Both the position numbers and the translations under genes were made by a program. Under the pieces are notes generated by a model. It did no database searches, had not been told where the DNA came from, and saw only the letters and a program-made list of their open reading frames with translations. A stretch of DNA of 64,000 nucleotides, from contig NC_060061.1 in NCBI RefSeq assembly GCF_020283565.1, positions 32,153,362-32,217,361 on the forward strand, given 5' to 3'. Origin of the DNA: Trifolium pratense. Lineage: Eukaryota; Streptophyta; Magnoliopsida; Fabales; Fabaceae. Below, in pieces: positions 11,690 to 23,901 of this stretch; the stretch's first letter is position 1, and every line of letters begins with the position of its first letter.

Positions 11690-11965
11690 GGATACAAACA
11701 TCTTTCGCACTCTAAGTAGCGAGTGACAATATTTTTAACTCAAATCTAACATTTGCACCCCTAGATGAAAAAAATCATGAAAAAAAGAGTTCACATTCTA
11801 GAAAGCGAGTTCAGCTTACAGTTTCATATATAGAAAACAAACTTTTTTTTTCATTCAAGTGGGACACAGACGTTAAGTTTGAGTATAAAATATTGTCACT
11901 CGCTATATAGAGTGTAAATTAAAACACAATTCGCTATTTAGAGTGCGAACTCAGTTTACATTTTA
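11690..11965. repeat. Inverted and repeated GCGA/TCGC motif cluster
   Basis: A block of about 42 bp at 11709-11750 (CACTCTAAGTAGCGAGTGAC and on) is matched in inverse at 11872-11915 with few changes. Further variants of the core (CATTCTAGAAAGCGAGT near 11797, TCGCTATTTAGAGTG near 11930) add two more copies, one in each direction. The whole looks like a small foldback element or its decayed relics. No target duplication found. Confidence 0.45.
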
Positions 11966-12129
11966 ACACTTTAACTAGTGTACCTTATAAAAATGTGTTC
12001 ACTAGTTAATTAATTTGCATTCTCTCATAATGGTAATCGTTAGGAATTTAATTTGAATTCCCTAACTAGTTAATTAACTTATAGTTTCCCTCCCATTTTA
12101 TCACCAATCTAAATCTATGATTTTGAGCC

Positions 12130-12545
12130 TTGTTTAGTGTTTAAAAGTATCAGACACCATCAATATACATTCAAGATCAAACATGAAAACCGAAAGTTAG
12201 CCAACAACCATTGTCAAGATGTGTGTTTAATTGAATCAACTACTTATTCAACCTTTGGAATCATTCCAAAGAAGATTAGATCATTACCGGCCTTCCAAAT
12301 AGTCCACAAAGTCAAATACCAAATCAACAATAATCATTTGACCACTTTCATAGCTTTTATGAACAAGCAAAACACCATCGGAGAAGAGCAAAATCGTTCC
12401 CCGACAAAACCATTAACACACCGGACCAATTGAATATATTGTACCATGCAAAAGGGCATGTAGCGAACAAATGATCCTCCAATTCTTATCCATTGGACAC
12501 CACAAACACGTCGATTCACTCTATGCTTCAAACACCCCGCCTATA
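12130..12545 (-). pseudogene. LINE 3' ORF2 fragment (zf-RVT-type tail)
   Basis: On the minus strand the translation contains HRVNRRVCGVQW, FVGERFCSSP and, in a shifted frame, WTIWKARND-like text. This matches the C-terminal zinc/zf-RVT tail of plant L1-type LINEs. Stops and frame changes show decay. The 98-residue plus-strand frame here is its antisense shadow. Confidence 0.5.
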
Positions 12546-12756
12546 TTAAGTAGGTGGTGGTTAAGGATTTAGAAAAATTCGATTAAGTCGAAAAAAATAT
12601 CATTTTGTATGTCTCACATATTCCTCAACAGAGATTAATTACTTTAACTACCACTATTAGCAATAGAGACATAGTACATATAACATATATTCATGACTTT
12701 ATTATTTAATTAAAATACATGTGTGGATGACATTCCTTTTTATAATATAATTTAAT

Positions 12757-13408
12757 GGGAGCCCCTAATATGGACCCTATTTATTTTGGTCCACCCATAG
12801 TCCCCTTGATATGACTGACTATAGCAAGTGACCTTTTAAGTTGCAAAAATGATTTCTTTATATTTTTTTTTTCTCTCTTTCAATTTGTAGAATGTAAAAC
12901 ATCAATTGATACTTATTTATTTTCTATCCTAATTTCTTTGTGTAACCTAATTGTCTTAATCTATTAATGGTGGGTGCGTTTGGCCTTTGGTGTTGATGGA
13001 TCTAAACTGACTAGATCCGTAAAAAATAAGGATTGATGAGGATGAACAAGGAAACATTCAAATTCATCATGGTGGTTAATAATCAGTTTGTGGGGTTAAA
13101 TGAGATTTTAACATGGTTGTTGTTTATAGTTCTTCAATGGATTATGAAACTTTCCATATTGTTAAGCAAAGTGACAATCCCACTTGTGTTCCAATCAAAG
13201 CTTCAAATATTTTAGAGATGATTGCCTTCTGCATCTATGGAAAACCCAAAATGGAGCTGCTTCCTATGGTGTGGAAAGCAATGAATAAATTAATTAAATA
13301 AAGTACACAACTTTAAAATGAAAAGAGATCTCATATACCTGCTATATCCGGTCATATAAAGAGGATCATGGGTGGACCAAAATAAATAGGGTCATATTAG
13401 GGGCTCCC
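12757..13408. mobile_element. Non-autonomous DNA transposon, 652 bp, long TIRs
   Basis: Terminal inverted repeats of about 55 bp start GGGAGCCCCTAATATG and include CCTATTTATTTTGGTCCACC; they lie at 12757-12812 and 13353-13408. The flanks carry TAAT at 12753-12756 and 13409-13412, a possible 4-bp duplication. No transposase. The interior has a 62-codon frame (13113-13301) that might be a captured host fragment. Superfamily uncertain. Confidence 0.75.
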
Positions 13409-14054
13409 TAATTTTAATTTAATAAATTAAATAAACAAATGTATAACCCATATGCTATTTCGTTTTTATAATGTGCTTCTCTGATACTAAATATAAGACA
13501 CTTTGATCAACAAAAAATATTGTGCTTATTTAATATATTAATATTTTGTTGAGCAAACTATTTTTATATCTAAAATTTAAATTAAAACATAAATTATTAT
13601 TAATTCAATTATCTCTTCATGATAAAATATGTTCCTTGGGTTATTGGCTACATATATTATATGATATGACTAGTGGGTTCATATCCATTGGGTCTCTGTC
13701 CAATACAAACATCACGGATCCGGATTTCCTGCTGTTGGAGTTTCATGTAGTTTCACGCAGTAACAGATTACAGCCATTCATTATAGATCAGACGGTTATG
13801 ATTTAACACACAATTTTATATATTAAAACAATATCAGCCACATGTTTTAGATCAGACGGTTATGATCTAAAACTGTGTGAAAACTGCACCTTTTTGAACA
13901 GCGTTAAATCTTGTTCCCAAACATCATGCTACATTGATGCATGCTGTTCCATCGGCTCCTACTCATGTTGTTGTCCTTTATATCCACATTTTCTTGTGTC
14001 CACATTCCAAGCAAATGCATACGTGTCGCAATTACAGAGTACTACTACCATACT

Positions 14055-14195
14055 TCATTTGCTGCTATTATAAGTAAATTTGACTTTTTTAAATATATTA
14101 AAAAAAACTGATGTAATTGATTCATATTATGAATCACATATATCAGTTTTTTAATGTATCGAAAAAATTAAATTTACTTATAATAGCGACAGAGT
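14055..14195. mobile_element. Stowaway-like foldback MITE upstream of P450
   Basis: Nearly palindromic: the left arm from 14061 (GCTGCTATTATAAGTAAATT) is repeated inverted at the right arm ending near 14187, with the centre around 14125. It lies about 220 bp upstream of the P450 ATG and just upstream of its TATA-like box, so it could influence that promoter. Confidence 0.6.
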
Positions 14196-14265
14196 AAGTG
14201 TTTCTCTTATCAGTATTTCAGTAGTGGAGCCTGCTCTCTCTCTCTAAATATTCCAAATACATGCA

Positions 14266-14272
14266 TATAAAT
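14266..14272 (+). promoter_or_regulatory. TATA-like box of the P450 gene
   Basis: TATAAAT lies about 145 bp upstream of the ATG at 14417, preceded by a CT-rich stretch, as in many plant promoters. Transcription start not determined. Confidence 0.4.
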
Positions 14273-14416
14273 CTCTGCAACTCGACAAAATAACCAGCTT
14301 TTGCTTTCTCATACAACTAATATATTAATGTCTTCGTGTATCTAGCTATAGCAACTAGCAAGCACTGTATTAGAGTCAAATTAACAAACACCACACAGAG
14401 AGAAAAGGAAGAAGAA

Positions 14417-17400
14417 ATGGAAGGGGTGTTTTTCTTTGCTATGAAACTTGCTTCTTCACTTGCTATTGTTGGTATTTTCAGTTGGATACTTTATATTTAT
14501 GGCAATTTGTGGTATAAATCTCAAATGGTAAGAAGGAAACTACAAATACAAGGTATTAGAGGACCTCCACCTTCTTCTTTTCTACATGGGAATTTACCTG
14601 ATATGCAGAAAATTAAAGCACAAGTTAGCATCTCCAAAGATAGTGATCAGTTTCTAGCATATGATTATTCTGCAGCTCTGTTTCCATATTTTCAACACTG
14701 GAGGAAACAATACGGTATACCCTTCTCTTCTTTTTTTCATTCATCTTTTCAGTTTTCAGTATTGGTAGATAGAAAGTAATTAATTAACTCCTCCTCTGTT
14801 AGCACAAGGAACATGATTGATTTTATTTTATAGAGTGCTACATTGGTTCAAACTTCAAATGAGGAAGTTTGAAAATGTGTTTATAGGCAGGACAATCTTC
14901 ATGTTATAAGTCGGTTTTGTAGAAGTTGCTACTCAAATTTTAGAATTGTATTTAGAATCTATAAGAAAAATAGGTTGAGTCATCTGCTTGCATCTATCCA
15001 ACTACTCGAGTCGGAAGCGGATTAGACGCAATAATTGCTTCTGACTGTCCGATAAAAAATGAATGGCAGAAATTAAACTCTATATAAAATTGAATAAATC
15101 AGAGTCGTCCGGTCTTTTTTGAGCATCTGAGATCGTCTACTAAGCAGTTACCGCAGATGATCCAGCTCCCCGGAAGTCACTCTCCAACTATTTAGTCTTG
15201 GTCTCTTGGACATAAGGGGTATGTTTGTGCATGTGACATAGTCACATCACACACTGTCAAAACTTTTATAAAATAAATTTAAAATACAAAGTTAACATGG
15301 TTTTTTAATCTTAATCTGAGAGAGTGCATTATTGAGTTAAATAGGAAAATCCAATTATCACTTTTGCCAAAAGCTATGTGAATGTGAGTGCATACTTGCC
15401 TGATTTTACAATAGTGTTGCACTTTTTATTAGACAATTTTTGGTTGCCTGATTTTGCAATAGTGTGTTGGATTTTTTATTAGATATGTGAGTGCATACTT
15501 GGTCACGTTTCTGTACAGTTTTTGTCACGTACGTTTGTTTGTTTCTTATTACGTAGGGACCAAAACTCTAAATCTCTAATACACAGTTTTAGTGTTGTTG
15601 CTTTTAAGTTTTAGACGTGACAGCACGGTCTTCTTTGGACATTCCTTGTTGGGTTTCGTTGTAGATTGATAGTACTTTTGCTAGCAAGTGGGAAAATTGG
15701 GGATGGAAAGTGGAAAATCACAGACTGATTTCCTACAGAAACATATGCCCAGGAATCATCATCTTGATTCTTGATATTTTGTTTTTTATAATCAATTAAT
15801 GGACATAAAAGATGGATATATTCTTGAGGATCTTTTTCAAATTTTATTTTGTTTTTTATATTTTTTCTCCACCAAGGGTGTCAACTCACATGGTGATATA
15901 TGCGTTGATTTGATCAAAATCAGTTGAGGGTCAACCTTGTCTTCATGACATAAATGACGACTTGATTGATGTTAGTTCAATAAAAAAAAAAATACACATG
16001 TCTCGAAACCATCTCATTCATTTTTATCCCCTAAGGCTCCACCACCGATCTTAAGATGTTAGATATACAAGTCCTTGAATCACCGCTAGTTCACCATCTT
16101 GTTAATTAGGAAGACTTGAGAGGAGTTTTGGAAGATCATCACATTGAGCTAAGAGCAACCACATAAGTGATTTAGACACTACGAGTCCTCTCTCATACTT
16201 GATATACACCAATTTAGCCATTAACATAAATTTAGTTGATGTTCCTATTTATTGCAGGTCTAGTGTACACTTACTCCACAGGGATGAAGCAACATTTATA
16301 TGTGAATGAACCAGATCTAGTGAGAGAAATGAACCAATGTATCACTTTGAATTTAGGTAAGCCTTCTTACATAACTAACAAACTGTCCCCAATGCTTGGA
16401 AATGGCATTTTGAGAGCCAATGGCAACAGTTGGGCACAACAGAGAAAACTTGTTGCAGCTGAGTTCTTCATGGACAAAGTTAAGGTATGTCTATAAATTC
16501 ATCAACCTTATTCAACTAATAATATCACATTCATTGATTAATTAGCACTAGTTTAGATCATAAATCTTGAGACTTGACATTACCAATTTAATTTTTTTCT
16601 ATAGAAAGGACAACACTTTTTATTTAACTTGCTATCTATATATCTAGAGACTATAGAATAGAACTAGAAGAGCCTAGTAGTACACACTATATATGGACAT
16701 GACAATCTTATTCTAGCTGGATAGCAATAAGCCATTCACTTCATTTTATATATATGCAATTTGCCCCACAAGATAAGAGAAGATAAAGCTTATCATGTCC
16801 CCTGATCATGACTGGTCCATTGATTTAATTTTTGAATTGCATAGTGCACACTGCACAAGAGTAATTATATATGTTAACCTTTTTTCTGGCTCAATAATAT
16901 ATAGATAGAGATAAATAAATGGTCCCGTAAGTACAACTCATTTGGTAGATGCAGAAACGCTGAAATGGAGTGGTCTGGGTTTGAACCCAAGATTTCACAC
17001 TTTTTCACATTCAAAATGTGTCTTTTTTTTTCCTGTAAACCGGGTATCATCTACGCGCAACTATATAGATTAATCCCTCGAGCCTTGTGATGGGCAGCAA
17101 TTTCTCCCTAAGAGTTTTAACGTTGCTAGTTGCTACGTGCCCAAGCCAGGATCGAACCCAGAACCTTGGTTAAGCTAGAAGAGATCCATGTCATCTCATC
17201 TAAACGCTCTGGAGTAAAAATGTGTGTCTAGCCACTAGGTTATTAAACAAACAAATAAATAGTGTTTGGGAAATTGAAAGGAAACATGGTAGGGACAGTG
17301 AATATTCATGCATGGCATTATGGCAGGTTATGGTGGGGCTTATGATAGAGTCAGCACAGCCATTACTATTAAAATGGGAGCAACTTATTGAGGACCAAGG

Positions 17401-18840
17401 AGGGGTCACAGCTGAAGTTAAAGTTGATGCTGATTTGAGAGGCTTTTCAGCTGATGTTATTTCAAGAGTTTGTTTTGGACATTCTTATTCTAAGGGAAAA
17501 GAAGTTTTCTTAAAGCTTAGAAGCATCCAAAAAATCATGTCCAACCATGGCTTCCTTTTTGACAAGAGTGGTTTCCTGTAAGCTAATTATATTTTATAGC
17601 ATTCAAATGTGCGACTAATTACATGTAAATGAATATAACAAAGTGTTCAAATTCATTAATCATTCTTAATGAGCCATGACTCTGAACATCATTTAAAAAG
17701 TAATAAAAGAAATTTTGTGATTAATTAGAAAACTGATTGATAACTAATGCCTGCAGAGACAAATTGAAATTTCGGACGAAGAAGCAAAATGAGATAAGCA
17801 ATTTGGAGAAAGAGATAGAGTCACTGATATGGGAGTTAGTGGAGGAACGTAAGCGAGAATCTTCGTCAGAAAAGGATTTGATGCAGTTACTTCTTGAAGC
17901 AGCAATGAGTGATCAAAGTTTAGGGAAGGACTTTTCCAAGCAATTCATTGTCGATAACTGCAAAAACATATACTTTGCTGGTCATGAAACAACTGCTGTT
18001 GCAGCTTCTTGGTGTTTGATGCTTCTTGCTTTATACCCCGAATGGCAAACTCGTATAAGGACAGAGGTTGCTCAACATTGCCCTAATGGCATACCGGATG
18101 CAGATTCTCTCCCTCTTTTGAAAACGGTACGCCCAGTTTTTAGTTTTTGTTAAAAATACGCACGTGCGCACACATATCAACTTATGAGCTATTAGTACTT
18201 CAACAAGTGTATGTTTATTTCAAAAGTACTGATGTATATAATCAAAGAAAAAATATTTCTAATAGTTTTCAAATGCTATCCTGAGCTTAATGAAATAACT
18301 TGAAAATATCTTATGCTATTTTTATTAGCCCTATTGAGTACTTACAAATGTGGTTATATCATTAGACTCGTACGCGAGTTTGGACAATTTATTGACTAGA
18401 TTATCGATTTACAGGTGACTATGGTGATTCAAGAAGTGCTAAGGCTATACCCACCAGCCGCCTTTGTATCAAGGGAAGCATATGAAGATGTCCAAATTGG
18501 AAACCTAAATGTTCCAAAAGGTGTTTGTTTATGGACTCTGATCCCAACTTTACATAGAGATCCTGAGATTTGGGGACCTGATTCAAATGAGTTTAAACCA
18601 GAAAGATTCAGTGAGGGTGTCTCTAAGGCTATCAAGTTTCCACAAGCGTATGTGCCATTTGGAATAGGGAGTCGGTTATGCGTAGGGAAGAACTTCGCTA
18701 TGGTTGAACTAAAGGTTGTGCTAGCACTTATTGTGTCCAAGTTCAGCTTCTCTTTGTCTCCTAGTTATAAGCATTCTCCTGCATACAATATGATTGTAGA
18801 GCCAGGACATGGTGTATATATTCTCATTCAGAAGAATTGA
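14417..18840 (+). CDS. CYP714: Cytochrome P450, CYP714 family, 523 aa, 5 exons
   Basis: Exons are 14417-14714, 16258-16484, 17327-17577, 17757-18126 and 18415-18840 (1572 nt, one frame, GT-AG introns). The start is the Met before the N-terminal membrane anchor (about residues 8-32); a proline hinge (GPPP) follows. Signatures are the I-helix oxygen-binding AGHETT (from A333), the K-helix E389-x-x-R392, PERF near 444, and the haem loop F464-GIGSRLC-VG with C471 as thiolate ligand. Length and wording fit CYP714 (DHWRKQYG-like and NGNxWAxQRK-like segments). Characterised CYP714A enzymes and rice EUI (CYP714D) modify and inactivate gibberellins in the ER; a GA-related role here is inferred. Intron 1 (1.5 kb) and intron 2 carry repeat fragments. 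No defects seen. Confidence 0.93.
14860..14950 (+). repeat. Fragment of a dispersed legume repeat in P450 intron 1
   Basis: Contains ATGTGTTTATA and AAGTCGGTTTTGTAG in the same order as the better-preserved copy at 26711-26830. Degenerate and non-coding. Confidence 0.4.
16925..17215. mobile_element. tRNA-derived SINE-like sequences in P450 intron 2
   Basis: A plus-oriented unit has CTCATTTGGTAGA (box A-like) and GGGTTTGAACCCA (box B-like) near 16935-16990. It abuts a minus-oriented unit ending at a T-tract near 17020-17030 with GGATCGAACCC near 17150. The minus unit resembles 31515-31700. No clear target duplication. Confidence 0.45.
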
Positions 18841-20097
18841 TGAAACAAATTCTTCAACTTTAATATGCAAGCATTTGATTTCTTTTGGCTTATGCTTGTG
18901 TTCATGTTTATGTTTAATGCTTTTTTGTTATAAAAAGAGTTTCTCCCTTGACTATAATTATTTTCCTTCTATTTATTCATTATTTATTTATTCAGTAATA
19001 GCTATAGCTATATATTTTTTTTTTCTTTTTCAAACTTCTATAGCATGATTGTTTAATTGATTATATGCAGAGATTAGTCATTGTCAAATTTGATTAATAC
19101 TTTGCTCTATTAGACAGTTTAGAAATTAAAGAAGAAGAAAGTAGATGTAAATGAAAGTATCAATTTAAAGAAGCTAACAGTGTTCTCATGCGAGCACAAT
19201 CGTGATAATATCGGTTACAGGCTTCTCTTTTGAAAGCTGATGGTTTGACCATGCTTGATGCAGTCCCTCTAGCAAGGCAACAAGGTTTGACCATGCTTTT
19301 TTTTTTTTTTTGATAAGCAAGGTTTGACCATGCTTGATAATATGCAGTAAGTTTATTTGAGAAAAAAAAAACTATAAAAAATGTAATGAGCCATTAAATT
19401 TTTAAATACTAATTTATAATTAGATCTTTAAAAAAATTTAATTTGTATGCACTTAAAAATTCCTAAATACTCGTTGATAACATGCTCATATTGACAAGTT
19501 TAGGAGTTTTTTAAGAATCTAATTAAAATTTTAAAAATATAAGTAAAAAAAACCAAAAATATAATCTATGTTTTTCCTTAATAAATAAATAAAGACGGAC
19601 AAAAAATTGTTCATCTTAAAAATAAAACTTTAATTCTCTCGAACAATTCGTCACAAAGTGGTCATTAAATTAACAACTTTAAAATCATAAACTTATTACT
19701 TTAATTTTTTTTCCACCTTAATTGCAGTTTTAATCTCTATTTTAACCATTCAAATATTTTGTCTCACTATTTTAAAATTTGTTAGTTTTGATCTCACACT
19801 ATCATATTTTTGAACTAAGAGTAATATAATATGTTTCGAATATGTGATGATGATATAAAAAAACCAACATCAATAATATTGTAATAAAATTCTCTTTAAT
19901 TTTTTATTTATTTAAACATGTTATAATAATCAAATATTTGATGGAGGGATTATAACTTGTCAAAATTTAAAATAAGGAGATTAATTCTATAAAATGGTGA
20001 AAATAAGAGGAAAAAAAAACTTCAATTAAGTAGCACCTTGACTTTCAGTTATTTTATCCATTCATCCAAAGTGGTTGTTAGTTAGTTGCAGACAAAA
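18841..20097. other. Intergenic, P450 to GNAT
   Basis: Contains the P450 3' UTR, a micro poly(T) insertion at 19281-19335 (separate entry) and long AT-rich stretches with simple T and A runs. No coding signal. Confidence 0.5.
19281..19335 (-). mobile_element. Micro poly(A) insertion with 18-bp TSD
   Basis: CAAGGTTTGACCATGCTT is present at 19281-19298 and 19318-19335. It flanks a 19-bp insert of thirteen T plus GATAAG, read on the minus strand as CTTATC plus poly(A). An earlier partial copy of the target (GGTTTGACCATGCTTGATG) lies at about 19242. Confidence 0.65.
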
Positions 20098-21887
20098 ATG
20101 GTGGCAACTGTAGTTGCAGCAGCAGCATCATCAGCATACACTAACATACACCTCACAGAAATTTCCGCTTCAAAATCAATGGAATTGAGATGGGTAAGAA
20201 CAAGAATCACCAAAACCTCACAACAACTTAACAACAGCAAACAAAAATTGCTATCCACACCCCTTCTCCCAGTTTACATTTCCACTAACCCACGCCACGT
20301 CGATCCTCAAAATATCCGAGACCTCTGTTCCACTTGCAACCACTCTTTCAACAGATTCCCCAACCTCAAAAACTCCGAAACCTCTGAACCTGTTGATATC
20401 AACAAGCTTCGCATTGCTCTTTCTCATAGTGATGTTCTTGTTTCTGTCTTCTGTAAACCTCATCATGTTGATGGTTTAGCTGAATCTTCATCTTCTTCTA
20501 TTGTGGATTTCTTCACGCCGGTTTCACCTTCACGTGATTTGTTGGTTGGGTTTGGTCGTGCTGTTTCGGATTGTGGTCTCACTGCTTCTATTTATGATGT
20601 CATGGTAACACTTAATAGATACTAAAGAATGAATCTTTTTATCTTTTCTTTATGGCTCACGAGCTGAATTTGATATCTTGGTTCTTGGGCATGATTATTT
20701 TGTTTCTGGGTTTTCCTGTTTGGATTAACAACTTATTTGCAGCTTAATGCACAATCACTTATCATGATAAGCACTTGTGTATAAGCTTACATAAGCTATT
20801 AAATTGTTTTTGTATATGCTATATGCTATTTTCATAAGATAGCTTGGAAAACTTATAAAAATAAGCTGAAAAAAGCTCATGACAAATGTCGTAAGCTATT
20901 TTTATAAGTTCGGCCAAATAGTGTCAAAATTTATGTCAGTAGATAAGCTTTAATAAGTTCATCCAAACAAACCCTTGTTGATAATGAAAAGCATTTTTTT
21001 TTTCACTTTTCAATATTTAGCATTGATTTGTGGACATTGAATTTTGTGTTTTTCCATAGTTAAAAGTGTATTATTCAAAACGTGCTTCAGTGTCTTGCAG
21101 GTTATTCCATCCTTGCGGAGAATGGGAATTGGAAAAATTATTGTTAAAAAAATTGTGAGGTATGTGAACACCTTTTGGGTCTCTTTGATGATTCAATGCT
21201 AATGTGCATGTTCCTGAACTAGATACTCCCTTTCATTATGCAGTATAGCAGAAGAAACCTTTTTTTGATGAGATTCTAATCTTATTCATGAAGTTTTCGT
21301 CATGTTTTTGTTGGTAGAGTTTTGGTTCTATATTTGAAGCATTGTTGTGTTTGAATTTGAATATGCACTAGATGCCGTTATATTGAGAATAACATTTATG
21401 CTTTTAATTTGAAATGTAAGTCATATGATTTCCATCTAACGGCTATGATCTTATGAACAAATCTTGTAGTTGAATATTAAAGGGTGGCGAGTATAATGGT
21501 TTTTCCCATTTTTGGTTAAAGATATCAACACATAAAGTTCCAAATATCTGAATATGATTCATTTTGTAGAATGCTTACAACCAGAGACATCTATGACATA
21601 GCAGCCCTTTGCTCAGAGGATGAGAGGTTATTCATTATACTTCAAGTGTGCTTAGTTTTATCCCTTTGTGAACAGAAAATTGATGTTCTCAACTTTTTGT
21701 CAGGTTGTTTTTTAAGGCTTGTGGATTTGGTGGTGACATTTTGGACGCTACTACCATGATGTACACAAGAACCGCTTCGCCAACAATCCAGGAAGGCGAG
21801 CAAACCGTCATATGCGCAGGCCGAAAGCTATTATTGGTTCCACCTCTGATTGAGAGATCCTACAAACCATCAAGGACAATAATATAG
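20098..21887 (+). CDS. GNAT-type N-acetyltransferase, plastid-type, 268 aa, 4 exons
   Basis: Exons are 20098-20604, 21101-21159, 21570-21626 and 21704-21887 (807 nt, one frame). The first ATG at 20098 gives a Ser/Thr/Ala-rich, acid-poor N-terminus of about 50 residues, typical of a chloroplast transit peptide. The acetyl-CoA loop of motif A is R175-RMGIG-180 (R/QxxGxG/A), following the strand SIYDVMVIPSLR. The end of the fold is FFKACGFGGD. About 55 residues follow beyond the core. Plant plastid GNATs acetylate lysines and protein N-termini; the substrate here cannot be told. Intron 1 holds a legume MITE-like repeat (20758-20972). Confidence 0.85.
20758..20972. mobile_element. MITE-like repeat in GNAT intron 1
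   Basis: Built of repeated ATAAGCT/AGCTTAT words, with ends ATAAGCACTTGTGTATAAGC and AATAAGTTCATCCAAACAAA. This composition is common in legume MITEs. Inverted symmetry is visible but imperfect, and the target duplication is unclear. Confidence 0.45.
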
Positions 21888-22440
21888 AGTCATGCTTCAC
21901 TCACTGTATAAACAACCAGCAAAAAGAATATTGTTGTCTGATCAACCAGAAAATGTTCAAAATATTACTGTTTTATAGTCGTTCTTTACTGGTGTATATT
22001 CAACTGAGCAGGGAAAATTTGTAGTTGCAAGATTCTTTTGTCATGCTTTCACTGTAAATGTGAGAAGTATTGTGACTTCTGTAAGATCATACTTCTGTAT
22101 AAAGCATATCCTAAATTCACCTTCTAAGGATTTCAGTGTCATGCACAAGTATTCCAGATGTTTTTGTCATTCAAATAAATATATATATTTTTTATATATT
22201 AAATGATGTTAAACATTATCAGATTCATGACTTCCTAGGATAAACTCAACAGGGAAAGAAAAGATTGGCAACACTTGGCAGAAGGGTGACCCTCAAATGG
22301 CACTTTGGTATAAAGATTTTCTGATATCAAAGAAAAGAAGCCTTTAAAATACAACAAAGCCTCTTTTTCTCTGTAACCCTTGTCTAAAGAAGCTTAAAGG
22401 ATACAAGATCCGTTCAACTCTTTTATCTTCTGCATCCTAT
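21888..22440. other. Intergenic, GNAT to C2 gene
   Basis: Probable GNAT 3' UTR followed by the promoter and leader of the C2-domain gene. I see no other gene or repeat. Confidence 0.5.
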
Positions 22441-23901
22441 ATGGGGATTATATGGGTCGAGTTCGGTTTGGTATCTGCTCATGGACTGCAGCATTCAACT
22501 TCACTTTGGAATCGTCAATGGTATGCTGTTGGTTGGATTGATCATAACAGCAAATATTGCACCAAAGTTGATGATTCCGGGAATCCAAATCCTGTTTGGA
22601 GAACCAATTTTGCTGTTCCTATTGACGACTCAACGCCAAACATCCAAGACTTGGAGCTGAACGTGGAAGTTTACAGTGTAGACCCCATTTTCTTCAAGGA
22701 AAAGCTTCATGGCTCAACAACGGTTAATCTGAAAAAGTTTCTTGTCAAGCAAGTAAAGAATGCAGAGGTTTCAATGCAGAAACAAGAGGGGGTTCGAAGC
22801 TACCAATTACGAAAGAAGAAATCCAGTAAACCAAGAGGTTTTATTGATATTTTGATTTGTATTTCTGATGATGAGAAAAAACCAAATTCTCACACAGGTA
22901 CACAATTATTTTATAGCTGGCCTAAAATATTTTGCCTTTCTGCTTCGCTGTTGCTTCTCTTCTACATTTAGTATCTCAATTGTTTCCCTTCTTTTAGTAA
23001 ATGTCCATTTTGTCCTTGAATTTTGAGAGTGTTGTCATGTTACTTACCAAAATCAAGATATTGACAAACAAATATGAGGAGTAGTTTGACATCCACAAAC
23101 TGTTTTTTAAGAACCAATTATTTTAATATTCAACTTAGAGACTAATTTGAAACATTTGGAAATAACAAGTTACATTTGGATTAAAATGATCAACACCTTA
23201 CAATTTTAGAGATATTTTTGTCCATTTTTTATTTCAGAGACCAACTTCTTAGCACCACAATTTTTGAACCAACTTAAAGATTCAGGCTTCAATTTACTAA
23301 TAAATGGTTGCATAATTTCGGAGGAAGTTGAAAAAAGTTATTTAAGTTTACCTCTAGCTCTTTAAAAAATTCTTATCATGATCTGAGTCTGCTGTATGTT
23401 GGTCCACACTCAGTAGGTAGCAAGGAAGGAACAATGCTCTTAGATTATGACGATGGTACCCAGTGGACAGCAGAGGAAGGATTAAGGCAAGCATACCCAC
23501 AGAAGCAGTCTCGGGCTTCAATCCATCAGTCAGAACATGATGAACACACAAACGTGCCAGATTCCTATTCAGTGCCATTTGCCACTGCAGTATATTCTGA
23601 TCAATTTGTGGGGGAACCAAGCTACCATGCAGCAGCTGGACCAAGCTATCAACCACATAGAACTATAACTCCTCCTCGACAATCCCAACCCTCTAATGTT
23701 GGTTATATTCCCACTTTTCTCCCAAGAAATGATGGCTTGCCTCCAAGCTTCACAGACATATCACCATCCAGAGACGAACTTGGTCAAAGGATGCCTCCAG
23801 GTCCAGATGTTGTATTGGAAATAAGTGCTGAGGCATTAGCAGCTGGTGCCGTAATTTTTGGTGATGACTTCTTGTCAGGATTTGATGTCCTGCAGTCCTA
23901 G
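22441..23901 (+). CDS. C2-domain protein, SRC2-like, 313 aa, 2 exons
   Basis: Exons are 22441-22897 and 23417-23901 (942 nt, one frame). Residues 1-150 form a C2-like beta-sandwich with W-x-RQWYAVGWID and NPVWRTNF segments. The acidic loop residues needed for strong Ca2+ binding are only partly evident. The second exon encodes a Pro/Ser/Tyr/Gln-rich low-complexity tail (about 153-280) ending in a small Gly/Ala-rich segment (EALAAGAVIFGDDF). This resembles plant SRC2/BAP-type C2 proteins that bind membranes during cold or pathogen responses. The intron (22898-23416) contains decayed foldback sequence. Function assigned only at family level. Confidence 0.8.

Noticed and set aside
10408..11751. 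Longer solo-LTR call ending ATCTAACA at 11751
   Set aside because: Its ends match each other well (TGTTGGAT and ATCTAACA), but there is no target duplication and the end falls inside an independent inverted-repeat cluster; the 11579 border with GCTAA was preferred.
12137..12433. 98-codon plus-strand frame
   Set aside because: Antisense shadow of the LINE ORF2 fragment on the minus strand.
20251..20466. Minus-strand frame inside the GNAT first exon, and similar antisense frames in the copia, P450 and C2 exons
   Set aside because: Shadows of real coding sequence on the other strand, without independent domain content.
23000..23330. Possible Mutator-type MITE in the C2 gene intron
   Set aside because: Words such as AGAGACTAATTTG recall the foldback family, but inverted ends and target duplication could not be defined.
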